This document shows, piece by piece, positions 10,669-22,110 of a stretch of 64,000 nucleotides of DNA. Both the position numbers and the translations under genes were made by a program. Location: contig WNNJ02002365.1 of NCBI GenBank assembly GCA_012934845.2, positions 1 to 64,000 on the forward strand, written 5' to 3'. The notes below the pieces were generated by a model. The model did not search any database, had not been told where the DNA came from, and saw only the letters and a list, made by a program, of their open reading frames with translations. The number at the start of each line of letters is the position of its first letter. Positions within the stretch are counted from its first letter, which is position 1. The stretch is from Pomphorhynchus laevis. Lineage: Eukaryota > Acanthocephala > Palaeacanthocephala > Echinorhynchida > Pomphorhynchidae.

Positions 10669-10898
10669 TTGCTACTGTTATCGTCGTTCTTCCGCGTCTG
10701 GCTAGAAATGATTGCGTACATAATTCACGCGGAATGGTCTCACACTCTCTCTTGAAAATTAAAAAAGAGACCTGCGCTGGCATTTGCCAGTGCTTTTGCT
10801 AATGATCCTTTTTGGTGAAGCTGTAGTACTGATTTAGTACTCTATGATGTTACTAGAAAATTTTCTAGTACATCATTCACATTGATTCATTCATTGAT

Positions 10899-10977
10899 TA
10901 CCGTCTGCCAGTCCTCCTCTGTATCCAGCAGTGGGAGGGATCTGGCACTGATGAGTCATTGTGATGACGAAACGGTA
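10899..10977 (+). ncRNA. Type III hammerhead ribozyme C
   Basis: Identical in design to ribozyme B, 310 nt downstream. The scissile bond is after C10905, the core CTGATGA is 10948-10954 and GAAA is 10969-10972. Helix III here is TACCGT/ACGGTA, six Watson-Crick pairs, where B has a G-U pair at the same place, so the helix is kept although one strand differs. From the cleavage site on, about 125 bp match copy B with one difference seen by eye. Confidence 0.93.
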
Positions 10978-11461
10978 CTTGCTACTGTTATTGTCGTTCT
11001 TCCGCGTCTGGCTAGAAATGATTGCGTACATCTGAATTTTATAAATTCATCAAAACATAATTTATTTAGTTTTTATTATCTTTACACATTTCTTTATTTT
11101 AATTTTAATTTTTCAATTCATTAATAATGATAAATGTTTGTATCCTTTATTGTGTATTGTTCTTCTTTTGAATGTCATTTTATGTTTTAATGATTTTTCA
11201 ATATCTCATGAATTTTTTTGTTGGCAAGAAAAGTCTCGTAGTGGGTGTCTCGTAGTAGTACTTCGATAATCAGCTCCATCAGTCTAATGTATCAATCCGA
11301 GACGTTCCTAACAACCCAGCAGCCATCGTAAGTCGGATGAAGTGGTTAGGGTGCGTTTCGACTGCTTTTGTGATAACTGCATATATATTGTAAGTATAAA
11401 TTTAAATCAATTTATAAGCTACTTCCGTTTGGGATCACGCTATGACCAAAATATATGGGAA

Positions 11462-11535
11462 ATATGATTATTGGTCTCTACCAACAAAAAATTGTTGGTA
11501 GAGAAAAATATTTGTTGGAAGAGACCAATAATCAT
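11462..11535. repeat. Nested inverted repeat, ~28-bp outer arms
   Basis: ATGATTATTGGTCTCTACCAACAA on the left is matched in reverse complement on the right with one mismatch. Inside the loop is a second perfect hairpin, CTCTACCAAC/GTTGGTAGAG. The left arm can thus pair with either of two partners, giving two alternative structures. Confidence 0.75.
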
Positions 11536-12304
11536 ATTTTGCATATATATTATAATTAATATATTATATATAAATATATTAATTATCAAATATATTAATT
11601 AATAATTAATATATTTTTTATATAATTGTTTGTATAAGTTTTTATATATTTAAAATTTGATGATGAATACTATGTAGTAGATCGGAACATTCAAGAACAA
11701 ATTGAGTCTTTTTGGCAGATAATCTCTATATATTTACCAGATAGGTAAATATAGATTAGTCCAGAGATGATTTTTGACCAAATTGCCGTATATTTCAAAT
11801 CATTTAAAAAATCAAAACCAGTTAAAGCTAATTATAAAAATGAACTTTGAATAAATGTAAAATATATAACGAAATAACAAAGCGATAGTGGTAGGTCACT
11901 GCTCAAATCGTATTACAATGAAACAAAATTATCCATAGCGTCTATTCACTGAAAATAATCTAAAGAAATATTAAAATATCCTAATATTTTATGTAAGTAA
12001 AATAAAATTTATATAATTACACCAACCCACAATTTAGAATAAAAATTTAATTATTTTTACATATAATTCATTTATATATTTTAAATAATGAGTAATTGTA
12101 TTTTTAGCATATTTTGATTGTATTCTATTGCAATTTATGTTTTCATTTTTCTATCTCTCTATATATATTATCAGAGCATTTAACTGGTTCTACTACGTAT
12201 TTTGTACTATGTATCAAATAAAAAAGTAAAAATGAAAATAAAATATCTAAATATTGAGATTTTCTGCAATTCAGATATCCTATATCCGAATAAAATAATC
12301 AAGA

Positions 12305-12445
12305 AGAACTGCTATGCTATCAGGTTTCGTCCGCTATTCCTTAACCCAACACAGCAGTGGGACCAAATACATGAAAAAGTTGCACATTTCCTCTTATGTA
12401 CTTTGATTATCTAGCGCAGTACCTCTTTATTCTAACATAGATCAT
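12305..12445 (+). repeat. R1 family fragment
   Basis: Contains AACTGCTATGCTATCAG and, after it, the segment ending ACTTTGATTATCTAG that also ends the minus-strand R1 copies at 36065 and 44070. The left half of R1 is missing. The second helix differs here as GTCC/GGAC, where other copies have GGCC/GGCC. Confidence 0.65.
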
Positions 12446-13655
12446 GTTTTTACACTATCCTTCCATAAACATTTTCGAATTATTTATTTTTAATAACATT
12501 TTGTTCATTTATATATTTTACAATTTTTGCGGTATCTTAGTTTAAAATATGTTTTAATTAGATTATTTAAATGATACATAAATAACTAATATAATTTAAT
12601 ATTATTCGATACATATTATCTCTCAACGTTCTTTTTTCAAAGTTTTCTCAAAGTTTTTTTTTCACATAAAATCTGTGAGAGATAATATATACAATTGATA
12701 AAGGTTGTTAGCCTTCGAGCAACCGAAACATTAAACAATCTGCTATTGCTGTATATAGTTACTCATTTTAATGCAATAGTATACCTTGCTAAAAATCCTA
12801 CATGAATCCTAGACGGCGGTCAAATTTAAATCAAAATTCTATACATATTAAATGCCTCCTCTATATTATGTTGTCATATTCTTGTTTATTGTACACATCA
12901 ATGACAATAAGCGTTTTCCGGTGAATGACGTCTCATTGCACTCGGTTCAACAAATTAATGAGTCCATTTTGTGAATTTCATTAAACAAAGCGGACGCTCA
13001 ACCACAAATAAGCGTATATGCTCATCATTTTATTGTAGTTGTGGTGTATACGTTAAGATGCTGATACTAATAAGACAGAAACACCGGCAAGATATCAATA
13101 CGATGATTATAGTAGTTTATTGCCATCCTTCGGAATAACGCTAGAAAAAGAAATCATACATTATATTAATGTTTTTATAAATTTTGTTTAATGTTTAATT
13201 AAATGAAAATACATAAAATAAGCAAGTCTTGTAATCTCGTACTTGGACAATATAAGGAAGGACATTTTCGTATTTTCGTTAGTTTTTGCATTCTTGTAAA
13301 CATTGATGTTCATTGATGTCGTTTGCGAAGTATTTTTTATAGATAAGGAATAAAAAGTAATGAAGATGGTAATAATATGTTAATCGAATTTAAATCGACC
13401 ATTGATTGTAGATTTTATTTTATTTTTTCGTTTTTGTTTCAGCAGATTGTATATAATTATTATTGTCGATTGAAAATAATTACTTCAAAATCGTTGTAGT
13501 ACTCATTAAATTTTGTCATTGTTTTTGATGAGAATACTGAAAGATAAAAAATTTAAATGTCAAATTTTAATGTATTTCATTAATAGAATTGAACTTCTTA
13601 CCTAAATTGAACTATTTCCTAAAGTAGACGTCGTCGATTTTCTAAATTCATTACT

Positions 13656-14454
13656 TCAATACAGTTTCCACTTTGATCTTCTTATTCTTCTAATAAGCTT
13701 TGATATTTTGACATCACCGCTATCTGCATTATCATTCAAACTGAGGTTATCTCCTCCACCACAGCTTGAAGTAGACGAAGATGATACTGAAGTTCTTCCA
13801 TGACCTGCAGAAGAAGATGAACCTCGAGAATCATTTGAATTCCGTCTTCGTTTGTACGAAATACTATTGTTGTCCTCTTGACGGCCGTTATAGTTTAATG
13901 CTATGTACGACGACTCGCTAAGAACCACAAATTTAGGAGAAACCAAAAGCATCATTCCGCCTTGTCGAGGTCTCCATATAAGCACTTGAGCATTGTTTGC
14001 CGATGGAGGATACAGTGCAGCAGTTGGAATCGGTATATTCACTTTAAAGATTCTAGGTCTTCTAGGTGTTGGGTCACTGATTAATTCAGCCCTTGATCCT
14101 CGCTCCCTATTGATGTTAATATTGATTTCTAAGACCATTTCCCATGACACTGTTTTGTAGACGTAGATTTCTTTTGTTATTGCATTTAAGGCTATCAGCC
14201 ACACGAGAAACGATTGATCCCGTTCAATTTTTGTAAGTTTAGGTGCTTTTCCTTTTGAATTTGTCGGCCCATACCAAGGAACCCAGGGATGAAAAAGATC
14301 ACGCATAGTAATATGGTGCTCTGACCAATTATATTTCGGTCCAACAATTTCGCATACTTGATTAGTCGATCCGTAGAATGGGTAATTGCGTCCGTCTGAG
14401 TCATTGATTACAAGTTTTTCTTGTGATTTCATTTCCGGAAATTCCCAACTTGTG
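13656..14454 (-). CDS. FAM78: FAM78 terminal exon, form a
   Basis: This exon encodes the conserved C-terminal two-thirds of a FAM78 protein, a metazoan family of unknown function. Family landmarks in order: SWEFPEM, INDSDGRNYPFYG, EIVGP, ITMRD, KIERDQSFLVWLIALN, VSWEM, PRIFKVN and NNAQVLIWRPRQG. An acceptor TTTGTTTAG lies directly before base 14454, giving one leftover base that completes the split codon from exon 1 (AC+C, Thr). Beyond the family domain is a species-specific tail rich in Ser, Asn and Asp ending in a basic cluster (KLIRRIRRSKWKLY). Stop TGA is at 13658-13656. The conservation is closer to the vertebrate proteins than form b. Confidence 0.85.
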
Positions 14455-14594
14455 CTAAACAAATTTTAATTTCGTAAATTAAAACTATATTAATCCTATT
14501 CCGAACAGTTGCATAATATGACAACTCGTCTTTGCTATTTTGTTGTTTTACAAAAGCAGCTATAATATATTTAATTTTTTAATATAAAGAAATG

Positions 14595-14695
14595 CAAATA
14601 CAAAACAAATGCGATATAATACCCAAATGGAAAAATGCAAATACACAATAATATTCAAATACAAAACAAATGCGATATAATACCCAAATGGAAAA
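14595..14695. repeat. 40-bp direct duplication
   Basis: A 40-bp segment starting CAAATACAAAACAAATGCG occurs at 14595-14634 and again at 14656-14695, nearly identical. It lies in the FAM78 intron just upstream of the form a acceptor. Confidence 0.8.
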
Positions 14696-15635
14696 CAAAT
14701 TTAAATTGAATTTTAGTACTCAAATATACAATAAATAAAATGAATACATATATTGTTTTGTTCAATATAAAAATTTGTTTTGTTTTTGCTCTGCGGAATG
14801 TGAAATAAATTTTTATGCTTTTTTATCCTTCTTTAAAATTCCAAATTAAAATTTAAAATAAATTAATTTTAATAAACAAAAAGACCTTTCGATATTAATT
14901 CAAGTAAAGTAATTACGTAAAATTCTTGAATGCTTATGGTTTTCAACGAGTAAATCAAATATTTAAATTGCGTTTCAAATTTAGCTTATTAGGTTGGTTA
15001 TTCCTCTTATTTACCATTCTTATCGTTCATCTAGTACCCATCATCTTGCTTTATCAAGTCAATTTGTCTTTACATGTCAATTTACAATTGTAAAGTTTAC
15101 TTCAAAGAAAATAATAGTTTATAACGCATGATATTAGTGTGTTTAAAATTATTATTTAAAATATCGGGATTTAGTTAAGTTGCTCACAAGAAATTTAATT
15201 CAAGTTAAAATTAAAATATGTAAATTAAACTTTTTAATTTGTTTTTCTGTTATTGCAAATCAAACAACAGCAGTCCTCTACGGCCGAAGAATCTAATACT
15301 AATATATGTGTGGCGAGGTTTGGTTTTGGATATTATTATACCAATTTTGTTGATACTCATCTAAAAATTAAATGTTATCGGCTTTTAACCACCTGCTAAT
15401 AGTTTCTCCATCACAAGTTTAGATCTAATGAGGTGGTATGATCTTAATAAATTAATAAATAAATAATGTAGATGCGATAATAGCGTTAGCTTAGTCGAAT
15501 GTACTGCATTCGTATTTTCGTAAATAATACATTTCTGTAAGTTTAGTTCAACATTTTAATGCCATAATAATTATTATATTCGGTTCCATCTTCATGAATG
15601 ATAGATGATGCAATTTTGTCGCTATTCATGATTAA

Positions 15636-15880
15636 ATCAGCTAAGTGAGTATACGTATTGTTATATAATTATAAAATAAACAAAACATAATAATGCTATA
15701 TCAAAATTTAATAATTAAATAATAAAATTAATAATTGTTTTTAGATTTTCTATAATTTAAATCAAGTTAAAAAATAAAAATAAAAATAAAAAATTGAAAT
15801 TTAAAATAAACGTCAATTTTTATAAATTGACTAATAAATAACAGACGTTGTATCAGAATAAGAATTAGAGGTCATCATGA
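15636..15880 (+). repeat. R1 family copy, left part
   Basis: Matches the copy at 48361 from AAATCAGCTAA through the AT-rich body, the hairpin AGTCAATT...AATTGACT region and ACAGACGTTGTATCAGAATAAGAATTAGAGGTC, then diverges before the paired core. It lies between the two FAM78 terminal exons. Confidence 0.75.
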
Positions 15881-16474
15881 GGTAATGCTTTTATCATTCA
15901 TATTACATTGGTATATATTATACACTACGAAATCAATAATATATCTTGTCTGTATTTGTAAATCAAAATTTCCAATTTAAATACTTTTTTTAAAAAATAC
16001 ACGTTTTAGATTTCGATTTAATAGTAAATTGATTAAAATTGATGATTTGAATCATATGAAATCACTATGGTTTAAAACTAGTTATTAGCGGAACAATATA
16101 AAATGTTTAATTAAAATTAAAATGTAATTAAAAGACATCATCGCGATTGATGTAGAAACATATTTTCGAAAATTATATTGAATTATGTTTATCGTCGCAA
16201 TCAATTTATAAATTAAAGCCGCATGTGTAAAACAGTCAATATACGGAATAAATGAATTTAAAATGTAGCTAATAAAAAACTAAACGAATTACAAGTCATA
16301 AAGTAAAAAGTATGTTATGCAAAGACAAATGGAGAGTGTAATGATAAAGAAAAATGTTGTTTCGTTCGTTATATCTGTAATTATATATTACTAATGAGCA
16401 CAATGGCCACGATGCCAGTAGCACCTTACTGACGACAGGTGTGATGATTTAAAATCACATTTTGATATTAATTT

Positions 16475-17000
16475 TCAATTAGCACTGTTTTGTTGCAATG
16501 GAGAACAGTTCATATTCCACACGAGAATCTGTGAATTGTTTACTGTTAGTCGATTAGAGGGTAATTCAGGAATTGGTTGATTTTCATCTAAAATGACAGG
16601 GTACATTGTTTCAGTTGTTTTGTCACTATTAGTTTCATCCAGCTTGTATTTGGCACCCTCATGTCCATGACTATCCAGTCGTATGTGCACTTTCATTTTC
16701 CAGTTAATAGTTTTCAAAGAAAATATCATTTCGGTTTCAGCGTTCTGCACCGCCAACCAGACCGTGAACGATTGTTCACGAAATACCCCTGTGAGATTGT
16801 TATTGTCGAGCTGAACATCAGCTTTAGTACTGATACTTGCACTCAAACTATCAGTCATTGTGACTTGTTTTACAAGATGTCGTTTCGTAGGACCCCATAT
16901 TTTGACACATTCATCCAAGCCTCCGTAAAAGGGATAATTGCACGCTTCCCCGTCCATAATGTATTTGTTATTCTCCAGACACGGTAGTCTCCATTCTGAA
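16475..17000 (-). CDS. FAM78: FAM78-like terminal exon, form b
   Basis: A second, more diverged FAM78 C-terminal exon. SEWRLPCLE, DGEACNYPFYGG, IWGP, VTMTD, REQSFTVWLAVQNAET, INWKMKV and NNSQILVW follow the same order as form a. The acceptor GATTTTTAAG ends at 17001, so the exon opens with one base (T), in the same phase as form a and compatible with exon 1 (AC+T, Thr). It ends at TGA 16477-16475 soon after the family domain, without the Ser-rich tail. The frame is intact, which speaks against a pseudogene, but substitution is heavy. Confidence 0.75.
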
Positions 17001-18667
17001 CTTAAAAATCCATTTAACAGTAACAAAATGAAACGGTTGTATAAGCATTGGCAATTGGCATTAGCAGATACAATAACTAAATACACAAATGCGCTTAGCT
17101 ACTTTCACCAATAGATGCAGATTTAATTAAATAAATAGTGTCCAAGTTATCATCTTCAACGTTATGTCCAATATCGTGTTCATCAATGATCTCTTTAATT
17201 AAAATAATATAATGATAGCAGCGTGCAAGCTAAAAGTATTGAAAGAGACGCACACAAATGTCCAGGGATAAAGTGATAACAAACTAATTAAATCTGAAAA
17301 ACGAATTGATTTGATTTTGGGGCTCCACTATTATAAAAAAAATTGCAATACTTCGTTTATTATTTATTCATTCGTCATTTGTAAATATTAGAGGGTCCAA
17401 ATAACACTAACAATCAAGTAAATAAGTTCACATTTGAGTTTGTTTTTAAATTACTTCGTACCAACATTTGCTTTAAAACTAATGTCTTCACAAAACTACG
17501 ACGAGATATACAACATACATATCGTAATTTTTACGCGATTTAAATTGTAATCGATAAAAAGCATCAAAATAGACACTGTAAAACCCCAAAAAAGTAAGAC
17601 TAAATACGGAATTTGTTGATTTTGTATTTCTATGACAAGTCCGAGTAAATCGGTAGATAGTTTATATCAAGAACAAGAAAAATTATAAATATATTCAACG
17701 TTTTTCTTTTTTAAAATACACATTGATATATACATTTAAATATCGATATACACATCTTCATTTTGTGTATATCGATATTACTTACCGATACTAGATCGCT
17801 ACAAATGATTTAAACGCAGAAGAATAAAGAAAGCATATTTTTAAAAATTCAAAAACTTCAAAACATTAGCGTGATTCTTCCGTGGAAAACAAGGTAGAAA
17901 ATAAAAGCTACAATTTTGTGTATTAAAAATTGATAAAATTATAATGACAAAAAATATAATTAGCTATTTGCGTTAGTTTTAAAATTTAGAGAATTAGGCT
18001 TATAGGAATGGTAATTATATCGAAGCATCATTTGTATTTATAATTATTTAAATAAAACGTACATCATTGTATCTCATATATTCTACAAACTACAATCTAA
18101 ATTAAAGGCTATATTCTTAAATTTGCTACATAGCACAGAACGTTTGAAATAAAATGATTTCTCTGTAGATGCGTGACCAGTATATGAACACTCACTCAGT
18201 ATGTGAACACTTATCGCAAAAAATGTAAATATATAAAATGCAACAAAATCAGTCATCAAGTATAGTAAATAACTTTTTTGTTGCCAAAAACGAACTGGGA
18301 TATAAATGAAGTAAAAAGAGCGTTTTGTTAAAATGTCAACTACTATTAACCAATCTGTAGATGTTAAAAAAGCTAAAGAAATTGTGCCAATTTACAAAAA
18401 TATAAATTTAGTCGAAAATGCTGCGATCGGTGTTTGCTTTGTGTCCGAATGTCGACAATGTTGAGAACTGTGTTTTTACGGTAGATGTTATCTATAATCT
18501 ACTGTAATAACAGGTCGTCGATTAGCAAAATAGCTCAGAAGGAGCAGAACAAGGCCGCCGATATATATAGAGAGAGTTTATATGCAATGCAAGTATCAAG
18601 CTAAAGCTATACAAAAAGCAAAAAATAAATTCTAAAAATGTTGAGTGAGCATCTATAATAGACTTAC
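17001..18667 (-). other. FAM78 intron between exon 1 and form b exon
   Basis: Bounded by GTAAGT at the exon 1 side and AAG at the form b side. It contains a perfect 16-bp hairpin at 17739-17779. No further exon is recognised. If form a is used instead, the intron extends to 14455. Confidence 0.6.
17739..17779. repeat. 16-bp perfect hairpin inside intron
   Basis: AATATCGATATACACA at 17739-17754 is reverse-complemented at 17764-17779 with a 9-nt loop. Each arm also contains the small palindrome ATATCGATAT. Confidence 0.8.
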
Positions 18668-18882
18668 GTGCCAAACACACCGTATGTGTTTATAAATTTC
18701 ATACTAGTACAAGCCTGCACCCAACCTACTTTCCAAATGCTGTTATCGTTGATTGGAGGAAATTGAAAGGTTGAAGATGCTCTAAATTTAATATGGAACG
18801 ATATATTTGATCGATTGTGTTTAATATTATTAGCAGGAGAAATTGACAATTTCTTTTGTCCATTTATGTACACCGAAATCAT
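18668..18882 (-). CDS. FAM78: FAM78 exon 1
   Basis: Encodes the N-terminal FAM78 segment: ISVYINGQ, then KVGWVQACTSMKFINTYG, matching the family stretch VGWxQACxxMxFxNTY. The exon ends GGCAC followed by the consensus donor GTAAGT, leaving two bases that join either downstream exon in frame. The ATG at 18882 is directly preceded by an in-frame TAA, so translation starts here unless an upstream coding exon is spliced elsewhere. The vertebrate proteins have about 17 more residues before this block, which I cannot find. Confidence 0.8.
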
Positions 18883-19020
18883 TTAAAAACTAGATTCATA
18901 TATGTAATACTTTTAAATTCACATTAAAGTCCTCTTTATTAAAGTATCAATAAGTTTATATGCAGGGTTTCTAAATCTACATTAAAGTCTGTCTTAGTTT
19001 ATATAATGAATCAAATACTT

Positions 19021-19100
19021 AAAATAATTAAAACACACTTTAAAACATATTGTAAGGTAATCAAAATTAATACCGTCATCAAATACACTATTTCGATATT
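19021..19100 (+). mobile_element. Short PLE fragment
   Basis: The stretch AAAATAATTAAAACACACTTT and the bases after it match, in reverse complement, the PLE segments at 7870-7915 and 8145-8190 (residues like KIIKTHFKTYCKVI). Only some 60-80 bp remain. Confidence 0.5.
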
Positions 19101-21130
19101 AATTACACAAATGAATTTTTACAACACTCTAAATATATGTTTTTAAAATAAAAATAAATACAAAATTAGTACACTCTATTCAAATTTAGTTTGCATCGAA
19201 TTAATTATTTAATTATATATAGATCTAGAATTTTTACTGTGTTAGTCTAGATAAAATCTAGACTGCGATAAGATCAGGAATTAAACTATATTTTATTTAG
19301 TGTTTATCAAAAACACCATTTAAAAAACTATTTCTAAAAGACTCGGTTTCAATTCATCTATGATTTTGTGATCTAATTCATCGCAGAAGCTCAGAACCGA
19401 TAAGATGATGGCTTTTACAAATAACCTACTAATGCGTATATTTTTGAGCTAAAGTCATACTCTAGCTCCAAATCGGTGAGTTATGGCGAAACATCCGTCA
19501 CTGACGATATTGCCCATCTCAGAGATTAATGTGGTCTAACTGTTAACAGTAAGAACATCTCTCTCATGTATACACGTCAGTCATAATTTATAAAATTGAT
19601 CGCCATTCAAATTCATCGTTAGTGATAATTTCATAAATTTAAAGTATTTAAATATGCAGGTCATTAAACGTTCTGCATTTGAAAAGCGTCAAAAGAATGA
19701 CGCCGCAGAGCACACTCGCCAAGCAGTACTATGCACTGATACTTGGTTTGCATGATAGAGAAACTCACCGAAAATACGGAGTACGATACTTCAGCACTGC
19801 GGGTGAGCTTTCATCAATTTCAGTAGGCCTATTTTGCATCCTTACATTAAGTGAAACGAGTTTTATATCTGGGCATCCCGTTAGATCATTGTTGTTCTCT
19901 TGCATCGATTAAATTTGACAATTGAAATACTTGAAATTGAGTTGTGAGCTTCAAATACATTATGAATTGATACCAAGCATAAACATTTAGGAAGATCAAA
20001 ACATAGCAATGGTCATTAGATAATGTCTATTTTACTGCACAGAATACATTTTGTTTTATATATTTGAAAATAGGTAGTCTATTTATTTCAATTGATCTTT
20101 GACTAGCAAATAAGCATTTAAGCGAAAATTTAAGCACTAAACAAACTGTCTGTTTTCAATTATTAAAGCAAAAGTTGTTGAAATATTGAACTAATAAAAC
20201 TATTTAGTTACCTTTCCGTAATAAATCAAGTTTTTGTTTGGCATTTTTATCTTTCAATTAAATCAAAAGTGTAAGCAATGAAAGCGGATAATAGTAATTA
20301 TTTAAAAATATTAAAAGTTATTTGATAAAAAATTTCTAGCAATTGATCTGTCAAAAAATGTTAACATATTTCCGATCAAGACGTTTTAACTCTAAAGAAC
20401 GTATAGCTGAGCAAGTCATCGCTATCAGGTGCATTAAACGAAATGCAAAAGCCGTATTATACGTTATATTGCTAAATAATAGATGGGATTAATATGAATA
20501 CTTAAAAAATTATAACTAAAATGATATGTAGAGTTTAAAATAAATATTGTGTATAAGATAGTTAATTAATGCTTTTCTAAATATTACAAAATTTAATTTA
20601 TATTGGGTTGATAATGAAAGATAATTATTAAATCAACTTAAAGAAGGTAGAGTTGTATTTTCTTGTCTAGATGAATTTTATATGAATTGTTATAGAGCAA
20701 TCGTATTGTAAAGATAGTAAGCATTCCCTTCGTGTAAGGCGTAGAGATAAGATTTTGAGGTTATCAAACTGGAGAGCTTAATTAAGAAAAGCTTTTTTGC
20801 TCAATGAATTGCAGTAAATCAAAACAGACGTGAAGAAAAAATCCTGCATGTCATCTTTCCAACAATATAATTTAGATAATTAAAAAATATTAAATGTTGT
20901 TGGTCTCATAGTTTACGGAATAATTTTTATAACAAATATTGAAACATCCAAGTCTGTAATATCAATTTATCTTTTTAGGTTCAATAATGTTCGTGAATAT
21001 ATTTTTTAATGAACGATCATCTAAAAAAATAATCGTTTGCATTTTTTCAATAATCTTATAATTACTTTCTTCAAAAATACTAAACACGTGGAAGGCGAGT
21101 TAAAATAATGCTTGGTTTTGTCCAGTTCAA
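19101..21130. other. Gene-free AT-rich stretch
   Basis: No coding frame, RNA gene or repeat family is recognised here. The longest plus frame (19679-19912) has no ATG start and no family resemblance. Unmarked non-coding DNA or very old repeats are the likely content. Confidence 0.4.
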
Positions 21131-21132
21131 AA

Positions 21133-21465
21133 AGTCAATTAGATCAGGTAACTGAATCTACGTTTATTAACCTATAATTTAAACATAATGATAAATAAAA
21201 ATACAATAATTAAATAATTACTACTTAAATAATAAATCATTATTAACAATACATAATTGTTAAATAAGATTTATAATTTATATCACATTAAAATAAAAAA
21301 TTGAAAATTAAAATAAAAGTTAATATTTATGAATTCGTTAATAAATAATATACGATGTTTAAGAATAAGGATTTGAGGTCATCAGGAGGAACTGATATGT
21401 TATAAGGTTTCAGCCCCTATTCCACGACCCGGCATATCAGCGAGGCCAAATTATAATAATGTATC
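21133..21465 (+). repeat. R1 family copy
   Basis: Follows the R1 order: left end (AGATCAGGTAACTGAATCTACG), AT-rich body, GAATAAGGATTTGAGGTCATCAGGAGG, then the paired core. The first helix here is CTGATATG with CATATCAG, fully paired, where the copy at 44070 has CTGCTATG with CATAGCAG. This is a compensating pair of changes. Confidence 0.75.
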
Positions 21466-22110
21466 AAATCATAATATATGTAAAAACGGCAGTTAAAGCA
21501 TTCTGACGGAAGAAAATGTTATGCTATAATTGAATTACTGATCTTCCTAGCAAACACAGCAATTACGATATCAACAAATTTTACCATCTTGACCACCGTG
21601 TGCATCATAGATGTGAAACATTTCACGTTTAGATACTTTTTGAATGTTGTGATGTAAAGAATCATAAATTAATAGTTGACATACAAGTCCAAGTCCATAT
21701 GAGCCTGCAGTTGGATCTACGAACTGCGGTTTCCATGTAGCTATTTATGTAGTTCAACTTCTTTTTTATTTATAATAAATCATAGAGTCTTTAAGATATC
21801 TTAAACATCTACTACTTATATTTTATGATCAAACTATAACACTAATGTGGTCAGGATATCATTGAATCGGCGAAATATGCGAAGTCACCTTGTGTGATCT
21901 AGCAAAATTTACAAAATATATTTGGGATACATCATCATTTTACCGTTGCTATTAATAGTCAGTTTATTTTAGAAGATAGTCAGTATAAAAAATCATTTAA
22001 CTGGCAAATGTTTACCATGGGCTTGTCAAAATGTCAACGTCACGTCATCTCTAACATGTCAAAAAGGCTGATGTCACAATTGATCAGCATCTAGGGTCTT
22101 CATATTGGTG

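Larger units (their letters stand above)
10040..11035. mobile_element. Retrozyme-like array of ~310-bp hammerhead units
   Basis: The block consists of two minus-strand partial units (about 10040-10500) facing two plus-strand units (about 10510-11035). The turning point is an inverted pair of AGCACTACTGCTT around 10480-10525. Each unit has a hammerhead followed by a spacer with conserved pairing: TTCCGCGT/ACGCGGAA, GGTCTC/GAGACC, and GCGCTGGCA/TGCCAGTGC. A last hairpin lies before the next cleavage site. No protein is encoded; the open frames across it are by-products of ribozyme sequence. Retrozymes are known non-autonomous elements that replicate as small circular RNAs copied by retroelement enzymes; assignment to them is inference. 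Confidence 0.8.
11040..13640. other. AT-rich gene-free stretch with small inverted repeats
   Basis: No gene is recognised. Within it are the nested hairpin at about 11462-11535, AT-rich simple sequence (about 11535-11660), an R1 fragment (12305-12445) and an inverted repeat TATTATCTCTCA/TGAGAGATAATA at about 12608-12690 with a 50-nt spacer. A TTTATT run near 13411-13425 (AATAAA on the minus strand) could serve as the polyadenylation signal of the FAM78 exon that ends at 13656. Confidence 0.45.

Noticed and set aside
10073-11124. Short ORFs over the ribozyme array (10073-10285 and 10882-11124)
   Set aside because: Both read the same ribozyme sequence (CQSSSVSSSGRD) in equivalent frames and have no codon-level conservation beyond the RNA.
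11220-11400. Possible tRNA gene around 11330-11375
   Set aside because: No convincing A and B boxes and no cloverleaf with a proper acceptor stem.
12202-12414. 70-residue plus ORF
   Set aside because: Its second half is R1 repeat sequence, so it is a chance frame.
19679-19912. 77-residue plus ORF
   Set aside because: No ATG start, no family match and no splice context.
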